Source: Vibrio sp. S9_S30
GTDB lineage: Bacteria > Pseudomonadota > Gammaproteobacteria > Enterobacterales > Vibrionaceae
Assembly (NCBI RefSeq): GCF_014694455.1
Contig: NZ_JAAUWT010000005.1
Span: 186,001-250,000, forward strand
Length of the DNA: 64,000 nucleotides
Direction of reading: 5' to 3'
The position numbers were made by a program, and so were the translations under genes. The notes beneath the pieces were generated by a model that was given only the letters and a program-made list of their open reading frames with translations, ran no database searches and was not told the origin of the DNA. This document shows, in pieces, positions 9,576-18,629 of this stretch; the first letter of the stretch is position 1, and each line of letters opens with the position of its first letter.

Positions 9576-10364
9576 ATGGAAGATCCAGTGATAATTCGGT
9601 TGAGCTTTTTTATTGGCGGATTGATTCTTTTTGCTTGTTGGGAATACTACGCACCTAGAAAGGCACTGACCCAAAGGAAATTAACCCGCTGGGGAAACAA
9701 TTTAGGCTTGGTTGGGCTGAACAGTCTCTGTCTGGCGGTGATTATGCCAATTGTTGCGTTCGATAGCGCGTTGCAAGCCCAACAATTTGGATTTGGGTTG
9801 TTTCACTTTCTCGACCTTCCGGCTTTAGTTAACATTCTTCTTTCTGTGCTCATTCTCGACTTTGCCATCTATGTTCAGCATGTGCTGTTTCATCGTCTGC
9901 CTTTTTTGTGGCGACTGCACAGAATGCACCACGCGGACCAAGATATTGATGTCACAACGGGTAGCCGATTTCACCCTATTGAGATAATTTTGTCCATGTG
10001 GATAAAAATTGCGCTCGTCCTTGCTTTAGGGGTTTCTCCGATTGCTATTGTCGTGTTTGAGATCATTCTGAATGTGAGTGCGATGTTCAACCACAGTAAC
10101 GGTAAACTCCCACTTAAACTGGATTATTGGTTGCGTAAGATTCTTGTTACCCCTGACATGCACCGCGTTCATCACTCGACTGAAGTGCAAGAGACACATT
10201 CTAATTTTGGTTTTTTCTTATCGGTATGGGATCAGTGGTTTGGTACTTATCGATCTCAACCAAGTAAAGGACACGATGGTGTGGAAATTGGGCTTCCTAT
10301 ATTCAGAAGACCCAAAGAGCAACATTTATGGAAGATGCTGACTCAACCCTTCAGACATGATTAG
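9576..10364 (+). CDS. Sterol desaturase / fatty acid hydroxylase superfamily membrane protein
   Basis: A 262-residue membrane-bound di-iron oxygenase-like protein with about four hydrophobic segments. The histidine clusters expected for iron binding are present: HVLFH, HRMHH and HRVHH, plus FNHSN. The substrate cannot be told from sequence; bacterial members act on fatty acyl or carotenoid chains. A stand-alone gene. Confidence 0.85.
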   Translation: MEDPVIIRLSFFIGGLILFACWEYYAPRKALTQRKLTRWGNNLGLVGLNSLCLAVIMPIVAFDSALQAQQFGFGLFHFLDLPALVNILLSVLILDFAIYVQHVLFHRLPFLWRLHRMHHADQDIDVTTGSRFHPIEIILSMWIKIALVLALGVSPIAIVVFEIILNVSAMFNHSNGKLPLKLDYWLRKILVTPDMHRVHHSTEVQETHSNFGFFLSVWDQWFGTYRSQPSKGHDGVEIGLPIFRRPKEQHLWKMLTQPFRHD

Positions 10365-10519
10365 CGGTAAACTTACTCTCATTTTCACTTTGCATTCCTT
10401 AGTTTATTCGCTTAACTTGGGTCGTATTGGGCGGATAATTCCGCATTTTTCATAGTCCGCGATTGCTCGCTCATGACAGCCGTATTTCGAAGATAATATA
10501 TTTAACAATCAAAACGAGT

Positions 10520-11008
10520 ATGTGTTTTAAAAAAATTGTATCGATAAAGTTATTAATGGTAAGCGCGCTCTTGGTCGGCTGCTCTACCCCACAATCTGAC
10601 GTTACTGCTGACACATATGCGCCAAGCGCTACGCTAAATAGTGCGACACAGAAAGCTCTGAGCAAAGTGTATGTAAAGTGGGAAGGCGTACCTTATCGAT
10701 TTGGGGGAAATGATCGCGGTGGCATAGATTGTAGCGCCTTCACCAGAGTGGCTTTCAATGAAGCTTTTGCAACGCCGTTACCTAGGACAACGCAAGAACA
10801 AAGCAAAGTGGGAAAACAGGTGTCATACAAGGAAGCTAAAACCGGAGATCTTGTATTTTTTAAGATAGCTCGCAAACAACATCACGTTGGTGTGTATATG
10901 GGAAACAATACATTTATGCATGCTTCTACATCGAAAGGGGTCATCATCTCGCGCCTAGATACCCCTTATTGGACCAACGCATTTTGGCATTTCCGAAGAG
11001 TAAACTAG
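10520..11008 (+). CDS. NlpC/P60 family lipoprotein, peptidoglycan endopeptidase (MepS/Spr-like)
   Basis: A lipoprotein (lipobox LVGC after a short signal sequence) with an NlpC/P60 cysteine peptidase domain. Such enzymes cut peptide cross-links in the cell wall. The catalytic Cys lies in GGIDCSAFTR, the His in HHVGVYMG, and the domain ends ISRLDTPYWTNAFWHFRRV. The start at ATG 10520 places the signal peptide correctly; ribosome binding is weak, and 19 residues encoded upstream are unlikely. At 163 residues it is close to the size of E. coli MepS. Confidence 0.88.
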   Translation: MCFKKIVSIKLLMVSALLVGCSTPQSDVTADTYAPSATLNSATQKALSKVYVKWEGVPYRFGGNDRGGIDCSAFTRVAFNEAFATPLPRTTQEQSKVGKQVSYKEAKTGDLVFFKIARKQHHVGVYMGNNTFMHASTSKGVIISRLDTPYWTNAFWHFRRVN

Positions 11009-11033
11009 CGGACTGTTCTCATTTTGTGATGAC

Positions 11034-11071
11034 GACTCAAGGGCGATAGCTAGACTCAAGGGGGACAGCTA
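11034..11071 (+). repeat. 19-bp imperfect tandem repeat between genes
   Basis: Two 19-bp units, GACTCAAGGGCGATAGCTA and GACTCAAGGGGGACAGCTA, stand head to tail with two mismatches, followed by a further AACTCAGGC echo. They lie in the 195-bp gap after the NlpC/P60 gene. The GGGGGACAG core recurs at 14743-14751 after another gene. Confidence 0.7.
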
Positions 11072-11203
11072 AACTCAGGCGAGCTCAGGTCGAGATTGCT
11101 TACGTGTAAATTCAAAAGGGGCTAGTCAAAGACCAATCCCTTTCCGTTACCAATAATCGGTTAATTGTGTGCGCTTTCTGTACTTAAAGTACCGTCATCA
11201 AAC

Positions 11204-11548
11204 TTAATCGTATATTGCCACAGCAGTATCGAACAGGTTTTTAACCAGTGCTATATATTCATCTAAAAAACTAATTTGCTCATTTGTGGCTTTCTTGTTC
11301 CACGCGCCAGCAAGCACTTCACCCAAATCGTCAACAACAGCATCCGCTTCTTTAAGCAGTTTAAATCGTACGCTTGAGTGCAGTTCAGGATTTTGTTCAA
11401 AGATAGCCATAATATTGGTTGCAATGAGATCAGTAACGACGTCTTCGATACTCTCATCGCCCGTATCACCTTCGACTTGGGCAAATATGTCTAGGTTCAT
11501 TGTTAAATGCTCAATAAGAGCAAGATAGCCATCAGTTTCTACAACCAC
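11204..11548 (-). CDS. DUF3802 family protein (hypothetical)
   Basis: An acidic, mostly helical cytoplasmic protein of 114 residues beginning MVVETDGYLALIEHLT. I associate it with DUF3802 of Vibrio and Shewanella, from memory. There are no catalytic motifs, signal peptide or membrane segments. A single gene; function unknown. Confidence 0.65.
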   Translation of the reverse strand: MVVETDGYLALIEHLTMNLDIFAQVEGDTGDESIEDVVTDLIATNIMAIFEQNPELHSSVRFKLLKEADAVVDDLGEVLAGAWNKKATNEQISFLDEYIALVKNLFDTAVAIYD

Positions 11549-11686
11549 TATTCATCTCCACCGTGTTGGTGTCTTATTACTTCTACCTAAATTCTAAGAC
11601 ATATCTGATGAATTTGATATATCAACAGAACCAAATGACCAACAAATAACGTGGTAATTTGATCTCGTTATAATTAACCAAGGGCA

Positions 11687-12643
11687 TTAAGTATAGATTG
11701 TAGACTGATTACGTCCGTTTTGCTTTGAGCTGTATAATGCCTTATCGGCGGATTCAAGCCAGGCTAAGTAATTTTCCATTTTGGATGAAAATTCACTGAT
11801 ACCAAGGCTTATTGTAAACACAATCTCTCCCTTCTCTGTTGAAACTAGAGTTTCTTCAACGCGTTTTCTGAGCCTTTCAGAAAAATAGTAAGCTTGATCG
11901 GAATTGGTATTGGGGAGGAGCACCGTAAACTCTTCTCCCCCATATCGACCGCAAAAGTCCGCCTGCCTCGCTGTTTTCTTCAACAAGTGAGCGGTTTGCC
12001 GGATAACACTATCGCCCGAGCTATGACCATAGGTGTCATTAACCTTCTTGAAGTGATCAATATCGAAGATGACTAACGATGCTGGAGTACACAAGGTCTG
12101 ACACTGAATAAATTGCTCACTGAGGCACTGTTCCCAATGTGCACGGTTGTATAAACCGGTTAACCCATCAGTTCGGCTAAGGTGGCTGAGTTTTTGGTTG
12201 GTTTCTCGAAGGTGTAATTTCTTTTTTGCTATGTCAGAAACATCATGAATCATTAGACAGACATGCGTCACTTCTCCCGTTAGCGCCTTAAGTGGTGTGA
12301 TGACAACATTTTGGTACATCACCGACAAGCCATTTGAGACAGGGGAAAAGTTATTGAATTCAAAAAGGTAAGGTCTGTCCTCCCAACTGGAGAATCCGCG
12401 CATTTTTAGCTTTATCGAAGCTTCAATTTTTGATTTTAACCACTCAGACGGAAGTTGAGGAAAGAGATCAAATAGATTATGTCCCATGATGATGTCGGCA
12501 GTGATTCCGCTGTAAGACTGCATAAAGCTATTCCATGTGCAGACATTGTAACTCTTATCGAGAACAACCAGCCCTGAATCCATATTATCCATCACTTGCA
12601 AAGCCCAGTGAAAATCTGCAATATCAAGGGTTATATCTGACAT
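11687..12643 (-). CDS. PAS-GGDEF diguanylate cyclase
   Basis: A 318-residue cytoplasmic protein with a PAS domain (about residues 15-140) and a C-terminal GGDEF domain that should make cyclic di-GMP from two GTP. The active-site motif GGEEF is intact, and the product-inhibition I-site RQAD lies five residues before it. There are no membrane segments, so the signal comes through PAS or from the partner. Its ATG overlaps the stop of the upstream receiver-CheC gene by 1 bp (TAATG), so the two are co-expressed and probably work together. Confidence 0.93.
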   Translation of the reverse strand: MSDITLDIADFHWALQVMDNMDSGLVVLDKSYNVCTWNSFMQSYSGITADIIMGHNLFDLFPQLPSEWLKSKIEASIKLKMRGFSSWEDRPYLFEFNNFSPVSNGLSVMYQNVVITPLKALTGEVTHVCLMIHDVSDIAKKKLHLRETNQKLSHLSRTDGLTGLYNRAHWEQCLSEQFIQCQTLCTPASLVIFDIDHFKKVNDTYGHSSGDSVIRQTAHLLKKTARQADFCGRYGGEEFTVLLPNTNSDQAYYFSERLRKRVEETLVSTEKGEIVFTISLGISEFSSKMENYLAWLESADKALYSSKQNGRNQSTIYT

Positions 12644-13605
12644 TACATCGTCTCCAGAATACGTTTTATTTTGCCGACAGACCGTGAATCAATAAGGAAG
12701 AGTACTTCACATTCAAAGTTAATTGACTCGGCAAAATACGTGTACTCGATCGTAAACAGCTCCCCCATCCCGCCAACATTGAGTGAATTAATTTCTTGAT
12801 GGAAATGATCAATCACTGCGGGTTGACGCAACGCAAACTGTGTACACATCTGTTCACCAAGCGATACGAGGTAAGACGCCACTAACAAATTGGCAATATT
12901 AATGACCACTTCGTTGTATGAAGATTCTTTCACCTTAAACCCAAGGCTCTGCCCCATTTCCTCTATTTGGTTACCCCGCATACACACCAATGCTTCACCG
13001 TGTATGCCTCCGCCAACAAAGCGCTGAGCAACCGCTATGGATCCTTCTCGATGCAATACATCTTCAAGCGTCATCGCGAGCTCACCAAGGCTTAACAAAC
13101 CAACACTTGGGATAGGAATATGAATAAACTCACCCAAATGGTCTGAAATGATCGCGGCTCCTCTACCTAATGAGATATTGGTTAACTCTTTAAACTTCGT
13201 CATAGGATCGAGCTTAGGTAATGGATCCGAAGAGGCGTTTTGAGCAAACGTGAGTCCAATACGAGGAAACAAAGGCATTGCAATTTCAGGGTTGAGAGGT
13301 TTCTCTAAAAATTCATATGCCCCAAGGTTTCGGCAGCGATCTTTTGCGGCTTGTTGTACATCGCCGGAAACAACAATCACTTTTGTGGGGTAATCATTTA
13401 CTGGGAGAGCAGAAAGTACTTCATAGCCATCAAGAACGGGCATAGTAAGATCCAGAAACATAACGTCTATGCTCTGTATCTTCAATATGTCCAGAGCTTC
13501 CTGACCGTCACCAGCAAAAAGTATTTGTTGGTGCGCAGAATTAGCGATACAACGAGCGACTGACTTTCTAGCCAGCACCGAATCGTCACAAATAAGTACT
13601 TTCAT
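12643..13605 (-). CDS. Response regulator with C-terminal CheC/CheX-like domain
   Basis: A 320-residue protein: receiver domain (CDDS acidic residues, phospho-acceptor Asp in MFLDLTMP, Lys in FLEKPL) followed by a CheC/CheX-like domain from about residue 130. Known CheC proteins dephosphorylate CheY through a D/S-x3-E-x2-N-x22-P motif. Here the aligned stretch reads NIAN followed by 22 residues and QP, so the catalytic Glu appears replaced by Asn; phosphatase activity is doubtful (inference). The start at ATG 13605 puts MKVLICDDS first; the frame is open upstream to 13758 but reads as non-coding. It is translationally coupled to the PAS-GGDEF gene. Confidence 0.85.
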   Translation of the reverse strand: MKVLICDDSVLARKSVARCIANSAHQQILFAGDGQEALDILKIQSIDVMFLDLTMPVLDGYEVLSALPVNDYPTKVIVVSGDVQQAAKDRCRNLGAYEFLEKPLNPEIAMPLFPRIGLTFAQNASSDPLPKLDPMTKFKELTNISLGRGAAIISDHLGEFIHIPIPSVGLLSLGELAMTLEDVLHREGSIAVAQRFVGGGIHGEALVCMRGNQIEEMGQSLGFKVKESSYNEVVINIANLLVASYLVSLGEQMCTQFALRQPAVIDHFHQEINSLNVGGMGELFTIEYTYFAESINFECEVLFLIDSRSVGKIKRILETM

Positions 13606-13864
13606 AACAAACGCATGGGGATTATATTCCTGAATCAACATCACACTATAGTGTATTGATTTTACAAACCTATGCTTTAGTTTATTTTTTGTCTTCAAAA
13701 TCTGAGTTGCTTCACATCTACTCATGAAAAGAAGATCTTGATCAGATCGCTTAATCATAACCGCATAAATTGTATTGGCTATATGTGGCGGATTTAACAG
13801 TAACTAAAAAAAGTTATGGGCTAATATTGGTGTGAGACTATTCAATTATTAATAGGGACCGGAT

Positions 13865-14725
13865 ATGTGGCAATCCATAGCGCAGCAACTTTCTGAAGTA
13901 CTCGTTTTTGATTACAAAATTTCCGAAAAAGTCCGTTTGAGCGGCGGTGACATTAACCAGAGCTATATGATCAGCGACGGTGAACAACGTTATTTTGTTA
14001 AGGTTAACGACCGTTCTTTTCTTCCTCGATTTGAGTCGGAATCGGAAGGCCTTACTGCTCTAAGACAATCCGACGCATTATTTCTACCAGAAGTCGTTCA
14101 TGTGGGTCACTGCAAAGATCATGCGTTTCTCATTCTTAACTACATACCATGCAAACCCTTAGAAAGTGCGAAAGCCAGTTATCGATTTGGCTTGCAGCTT
14201 GCTAAACATCATAATTGGGGCGATCAACGGGAGTATGGCTTTGACTCAGATAACTACATTGGTACAACGTTACAACCCAACTCTTGGCATAAAAACTGGG
14301 CTCGTTTCTTTTCTGAACAACGTATTGGTTGGCAACTTCAATTAATGCAAGAAAAAGGCGTAGAACTTGGACGAGCCGATGAAATTGTTGCCTCCGTATA
14401 CGATCGGCTTGCTGCCCATCACCCTACTCCTTCATTGCTCCATGGTGACCTGTGGAGCGGAAACATATCGAACACGCCAGTTGGTCCGATGTTATATGAT
14501 CCTGCGCCTTATTGGGGCGATCCAGAATGCGACATTGCCATGACAGAACTTTTTGGTGAGTTTATGTTGGATTTTTACCAAGGTTACGAAAGCGTAAGAC
14601 CACTCGATTCCGGCTATCAAACGCGCAGAGATGTTTATAATCTTTACCACATTTTAAACCACTACAATTTGTTTGGTGGGCACTATCTAGATGATGCTCA
14701 AAATATTGTAGATAGCTTACGGTAG
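13865..14725 (+). CDS. Fructosamine kinase family protein (YniA-like)
   Basis: A 286-residue kinase of the fructosamine-3-kinase fold, which phosphorylates sugar moieties on glycated amines, or ribulosamines in bacteria. It shows the nucleotide-binding segment LSGGDINQSYMI, the catalytic HGDLWSGN and the metal-binding DPAPYWGDPECDIAM. Full length for the family. The physiological substrate in bacteria is not settled. Confidence 0.92.
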   Translation: MWQSIAQQLSEVLVFDYKISEKVRLSGGDINQSYMISDGEQRYFVKVNDRSFLPRFESESEGLTALRQSDALFLPEVVHVGHCKDHAFLILNYIPCKPLESAKASYRFGLQLAKHHNWGDQREYGFDSDNYIGTTLQPNSWHKNWARFFSEQRIGWQLQLMQEKGVELGRADEIVASVYDRLAAHHPTPSLLHGDLWSGNISNTPVGPMLYDPAPYWGDPECDIAMTELFGEFMLDFYQGYESVRPLDSGYQTRRDVYNLYHILNHYNLFGGHYLDDAQNIVDSLR

Positions 14726-14848
14726 GTATATTTTTATTGGGAGGGGGACAGTTTAGATCATACCTAGTCAGTGGCGCGTGTCAGCGGGCAAAATTGATTG
14801 GTCGGATTTGTGTTGTCGCCGCTCTAATATCGGCACATAATTAATATT

Positions 14849-15011
14849 TCAAATTATTACGGTCTTATTTCCCTTTACTATGGCGAACAATTCATCGTTT
14901 TGGGGCGGGTCGTAATATTCCTCATCTGCTATTTTTTTCAGCTTATCTGTTTTTTATGACCCTCAACACGTGGTCTAAATCATTTTCCCTAAAAAATTTG
15001 CACTTAAGCAT
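14849..15011 (-). pseudogene. Possible frameshifted small ORF (about 53 codons)
   Basis: Within the 330-bp gap between the fructosamine-kinase gene and the CPXCG gene, the minus strand reads from ATG 15011 MLKCKFFRENDLDHVLRVIK. After a run of six A it continues one frame over as TDKLKKIADEEYYDPPQ and then NDELFAIVKGNKTVII to a TGA at 14849. The span (163 bp) is one base over a multiple of three, so one extra A in the run would explain it. The joined peptide looks protein-like, but I know no homologue. Alternatives are chance or a real frameshifting site. The rest of the gap shows nothing. Confidence 0.3.
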
Positions 15012-15106
15012 ATTTCATACTTAATTCAATTCTATTAGCAAGGCAAAAGTCTAGTATGAACACGAATTCATTAGAGGATTCTCAATGGTGTTTGGCAGGG
15101 GGGGAT

Positions 15107-15310
15107 ATGAAAAATTACACAGAAAAAAGTGTAAAGTGTCCACATTGTGGATACAGAATAGGCATTACTTTGGACTCATCAAATGGCAGCCAAGATTTTT
15201 ACGACGACTGCCCATCTTGTTGTTATGCAATTCATTTTAATATGTTAGTAGACGAACAGCATGATAAGGTGCAGCTAACTGTCCATGCCGATGACGAACA
15301 AATACACTGA
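15107..15310 (+). CDS. CPXCG family cysteine-rich small protein
   Basis: A 67-residue acidic protein with two CxxC knuckles (CPHCG and CPSC), a likely zinc ribbon, and the family pattern ITLDSSNGSQDFYDDCP. I chose the ATG at 15107, which follows a G-rich ribosome binding site and begins MKNYTEKSVKCPHCG as in relatives I recall; the frame is open 51 bp upstream. Function unknown. A terminator follows. Confidence 0.82.
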   Translation: MKNYTEKSVKCPHCGYRIGITLDSSNGSQDFYDDCPSCCYAIHFNMLVDEQHDKVQLTVHADDEQIH

Positions 15311-15351
15311 ACTCAATGAGTTTGGTACTGTTTTTAGTTACATGACAAATT

Positions 15352-15384
15352 AAAAGAGCACCAAATTCAAATTGGTGCTCTTTT
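15352..15384. terminator. Bidirectional terminator between the CPXCG gene and ribE
   Basis: The stem AAAAGAGCACCAA / TTGGTGCTCTTTT with a 7-nt loop, flanked by A and T runs, lies between two convergent genes. Confidence 0.92.
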
Positions 15385-15406
15385 TAATCATCAATCCGGT
15401 TGTCCA

Positions 15407-16015
15407 TTATTCTCGATCGGCTAGTACTCTTTCCACTGTATCGACGATGGCTTGTGTTTGCGGATCAAATTCTATATTGACTAGATCGCCAATTGTTCGA
15501 CTTCCGAAAAGAGTACGCGTCAATGTTTCAGGAATAAGGTGAACGCAAAATCTGTTTTCTTTCACACTGCCTATGGTGAGTGAGCAACCATCAATACCAA
15601 TGTAGCCTTTTTCCAACACGTAGCGCATTTGATTAGGTTCTAACTCAAACCAAAGAGTGCGATTGTTCTCTGTGCTTTCAACATCAGAAATTTTAGCAAC
15701 GGTCGAAATGTGTCCCGACATTGAGTGACCACCAATCTCGTCACCAAACTTTGCTGCTCTCTCTATGTTTATTCTGTCACCCGCTTGGCATGCCCCTAAG
15801 TTTGTGAGTTTTAGTGTTGCTTGCATCAAATCAAACCACACATGGCTACCTTCTCTCTTCGTTACGGTCAGGCAACAACCATTATGGGCAACTGACGCAC
15901 CTATTTGCAGATTTTCACCTAAACTGCCATTCAATTCGACAATGTGAGTTTGGAATTCCTTTTTCTTTTCTATCGATACGATCTTCGCTGTACCTTGTAC
16001 AATTCCAGTAAACAT
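15407..16015 (-). CDS. ribE: Riboflavin synthase, alpha subunit
   Basis: It catalyses the last step of riboflavin synthesis: two 6,7-dimethyl-8-ribityllumazine give riboflavin plus the pyrimidinedione precursor. The two duplicated barrels are visible: N-terminal MFTGIVQG...[13 protein letters not shown], and the second with [10 protein letters not shown] and [10 protein letters not shown]. At 202 residues it is slightly shorter than the E. coli enzyme but ends normally ([11 protein letters not shown]). Its ATG at 16015 faces the norM gene, with about 100 bp between the starts for both promoters. I see no FMN riboswitch here. Confidence 0.95.
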   Translation of the reverse strand: MFTGIVQGTAKIVSIEKKKEFQTHIVELNGSLGENLQIGASVAHNGCCLTVTKREGSHVWFDLMQATLKLTNLGACQAGDRINIERAAKFGDEIGGHSMSGHISTVAKISDVESTENNRTLWFELEPNQMRYVLEKGYIGIDGCSLTIGSVKENRFCVHLIPETLTRTLFGSRTIGDLVNIEFDPQTQAIVDTVERVLADRE

Positions 16016-16117
16016 ATGGCTCTCTTTTCTATACTCAACAAAGTTATTGGTATCTTACGATCAATTCTTTATTATGCGCCACTCTATCCCCGTTTGTATG
16101 CTGTATCGGAGCTGTCT

Positions 16118-17488
16118 GTGCATCGCTATCAAAAAGAAGCCGCTAAACTCATTACGTTAGCCACCCCGGTTCTCATTGCGTCCGTCGCCCAAACAGGCAT
16201 GGGGTTTGTCGACACCGTAATGGCCGGCGGTGTCAGCCCAACCGACATGGCAGCAGTCGCTATCGCTACAAGTGTTTGGCTACCCTCTATCTTGTTTGGA
16301 ATCGGTCTGCTTATGGCCCTTGTTCCCGTGGTTGCGCAATTAAATGGCTCTAGTCGTCAGGTTAAGATTCCTTTCCAAATTCAACAAGGGATCTATATGT
16401 CATTTCTTTTATCGGTTCCTATTATTGCGGTGCTTTTTCAAACACAACAAATTCTAGATTGGATGCACGTTGAAGCGCTCATGGCAGAGAAAGCCAGTGG
16501 GTACATGTACGCCATTATGTATGCCGTACCGGCATTTTTGTTGTTTCAAACACTGCGCAGCCTCACAGATGGTCTGTCGTTAACCAAACCAGCGATGGTC
16601 GTCGGATTTCTTGGTTTACTTCTTAATATTCCGCTTAACTGGATATTCGTATACGGTAAATTTGGTGCGCCTGCCTTGGGCGGTGTTGGCTGTGGTGTAG
16701 CAACGACCATCGTTTACTGGATCATGTTCGGCATGATGCTTTTTTATGTCGCAAAGGCAAAGAAACTCCACCACATCAATTTGTTTGGTGCATTTCACCC
16801 TCCACAGTGGAAAGCACAGCTTCGCTTATTCAAGTTAGGTTTGCCTGTCGCAGCTGCACTGTTTTTTGAAGTGACTCTGTTTGCAGTTGTTGCATTACTT
16901 ATTGCCCCCCTTGGACCGACAACGGTTGCTTCCCACCAAGTCGCGATGAACTTTTCATCATTGATCTTTATGCTTCCTATGAGCATTGGCGCAGCCCTAA
17001 GTATTCGAGTTGGACACAAGCTGGGGGAAAAGAGTACCGAAGGGGCAACAATAGCGTCTCGAGTTGGTATCATTGTTGGCTTAGTCACTGCGTGTTTCAC
17101 AGCATTGATGACCATTGTTTTCAGAGAGCACATTTCTCTGTTGTACACCGACAACCGAGAAGTGGTCTCTGTTGCAAGCGCCCTTTTGGTATACGCCGCC
17201 GTTTATCAGTGTACGGATTCAATTCAAGTCATTGCTGCTGGTGCATTGCGCGGTTACAAAGACATGAAAGCCATTTTTAATCGAACGTTCATCGCGTACT
17301 GGGTACTAGGATTGCCAACCGGATACATTTTAGGCATGACGGATTGGGTTACTGAGCCTATGGGCGCAACGGGTTTCTGGATAGGTTTTATTATTGGGTT
17401 GAGTTCTGCCGCCGTTATGCTCGGACTCCGCCTTCATTGGATGCACAAGCAGCCCAACGACATTCAGTTGGAATTCTCGTCACGTTAG
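16118..17488 (+). CDS. norM: Multidrug/Na+ antiporter of the MATE family
   Basis: A 12-helix inner-membrane exporter that expels cationic drugs and fluoroquinolones in exchange for Na+ or H+. The sequence follows the Vibrio NorM pattern (TPVLIASVAQTGMGFVDTVM, QTLRSLTDG, AAGALRGYKDMKAIFNRTF). I chose the GTG at 16118 because it follows a GGAG site and gives VHRYQKEA..., 456 residues, matching V. parahaemolyticus NorM as I recall it. In-frame ATG 16016 would add 34 residues and touch the ribE start. Adjacent to divergent ribE, as in other vibrios. Confidence 0.93.
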   Translation: MHRYQKEAAKLITLATPVLIASVAQTGMGFVDTVMAGGVSPTDMAAVAIATSVWLPSILFGIGLLMALVPVVAQLNGSSRQVKIPFQIQQGIYMSFLLSVPIIAVLFQTQQILDWMHVEALMAEKASGYMYAIMYAVPAFLLFQTLRSLTDGLSLTKPAMVVGFLGLLLNIPLNWIFVYGKFGAPALGGVGCGVATTIVYWIMFGMMLFYVAKAKKLHHINLFGAFHPPQWKAQLRLFKLGLPVAAALFFEVTLFAVVALLIAPLGPTTVASHQVAMNFSSLIFMLPMSIGAALSIRVGHKLGEKSTEGATIASRVGIIVGLVTACFTALMTIVFREHISLLYTDNREVVSVASALLVYAAVYQCTDSIQVIAAGALRGYKDMKAIFNRTFIAYWVLGLPTGYILGMTDWVTEPMGATGFWIGFIIGLSSAAVMLGLRLHWMHKQPNDIQLEFSSR

Positions 17489-17603
17489 ATCCTGAACTAT
17501 AATTCCCTGAGTCCCTAGGCATTATAGTTTCCATTGATGTATCTTTGGTTTTAAGACGTATTAAGTGTTTATACTCCACCAGTATATTCGAGGAAAACTT
17601 GTC

Positions 17604-18614
17604 GTGCGTGCCATCGCTATTCTTTGTATCACCATGCTTTCAGGGTGTAAGGAGCCGCCAGCACTCTCCATGTACGAAGACTACCTAACTCGTATAGCCC
17701 GTGTGCAAGGCGTTGCCCCTTTGAGCCCACCCGATACGTATTTTGTTAGCCTTCCAGACAAAAAACATCTTCAAACCCCTATCCCACGCATTTCCCTTGG
17801 GTTGCTCGAATCTTATGAGTTAAGGCGCTGTGGACTATTTGAACTGATCGCGGAAAGGAATTCATCACTCGGAAAAGTTCAAGATGAATTTCATCAGCTA
17901 GATTATGAAACGCGATTTCTTGCTGGAGTAGAAAAGTGCCTGAATCACTCTAATGTATCTGAAGGGGTTCAGCGAAAACTCCGCATTGCCTACGAGCAAA
18001 AGTTAGCGCATTACCCGCTACACCTTGCGCATACTATTACTCAAAGTGACGCTTGGCGTACTCAGCTCAGTGGCAATGACTGGTTGCCTATTGAAGGGGC
18101 TTTCGGGTTAACGGAGCTAGATCTGGCACTTAAACCGTTTTACCAAATTACATTGCAATTGTCCGATACCTCAAAAGACAAAGAGCATAATACAGTAAAT
18201 AGTCAATATGTTACGTCGTCACAGAAAGTAATAGAAACGACTAATGTCATCGGTGCTCTGAGTTTTAGCTTAGCTAATAGTACCTTGTGGCTCAATCAAG
18301 CAACGGAACAACTTAATCAATTCGATGAAAACATTCGCTGTGGAGAGAAACGGGATAACACGCAGTTCACGTATATGAAAAACGTATTTCAAAGCCAGTA
18401 TGTCGAGAAAATTCAACCGTATTTATCAAGGCTAGATAAAACATACAGGAAACTGAATGTCGAGCTGGCGGTCATTCTGCAAAAAACCAATGAAAGTTAC
18501 CCAAATTTCTACAAAATAGAGCAACACCATAAGGGGTTCAAATCTGCGATACTGAGTCATGTTAAATACTGGCAAGGGCTGTTCGCTAGATGCGGAGGCG
18601 CTCCAGGTTCTTAA
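17604..18614 (+). CDS. DUF3080 family lipoprotein
   Basis: A lipoprotein with lipobox LSGC at the end of a short hydrophobic signal. The mature part, about 320 residues, is soluble and lies in the periplasm, anchored to a membrane. I recognise DUF3080; function unknown. No ATG fits: GTG 17604 has an AGGA site 9 bases upstream, and GTG 17565 is the alternative, giving a longer basic N-region. It is convergent with ligE, 15 bp away, with no clear terminator between. Confidence 0.8.
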   Translation: MRAIAILCITMLSGCKEPPALSMYEDYLTRIARVQGVAPLSPPDTYFVSLPDKKHLQTPIPRISLGLLESYELRRCGLFELIAERNSSLGKVQDEFHQLDYETRFLAGVEKCLNHSNVSEGVQRKLRIAYEQKLAHYPLHLAHTITQSDAWRTQLSGNDWLPIEGAFGLTELDLALKPFYQITLQLSDTSKDKEHNTVNSQYVTSSQKVIETTNVIGALSFSLANSTLWLNQATEQLNQFDENIRCGEKRDNTQFTYMKNVFQSQYVEKIQPYLSRLDKTYRKLNVELAVILQKTNESYPNFYKIEQHHKGFKSAILSHVKYWQGLFARCGGAPGS

Positions 18615-18629
18615 ACTCGATCGTTTTAG

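Noticed and set aside
14800..15050. Mobile element remnant in the gap before the CPXCG gene
   Set aside because: No inverted ends or transposase motifs; only the small frameshifted ORF stands out.
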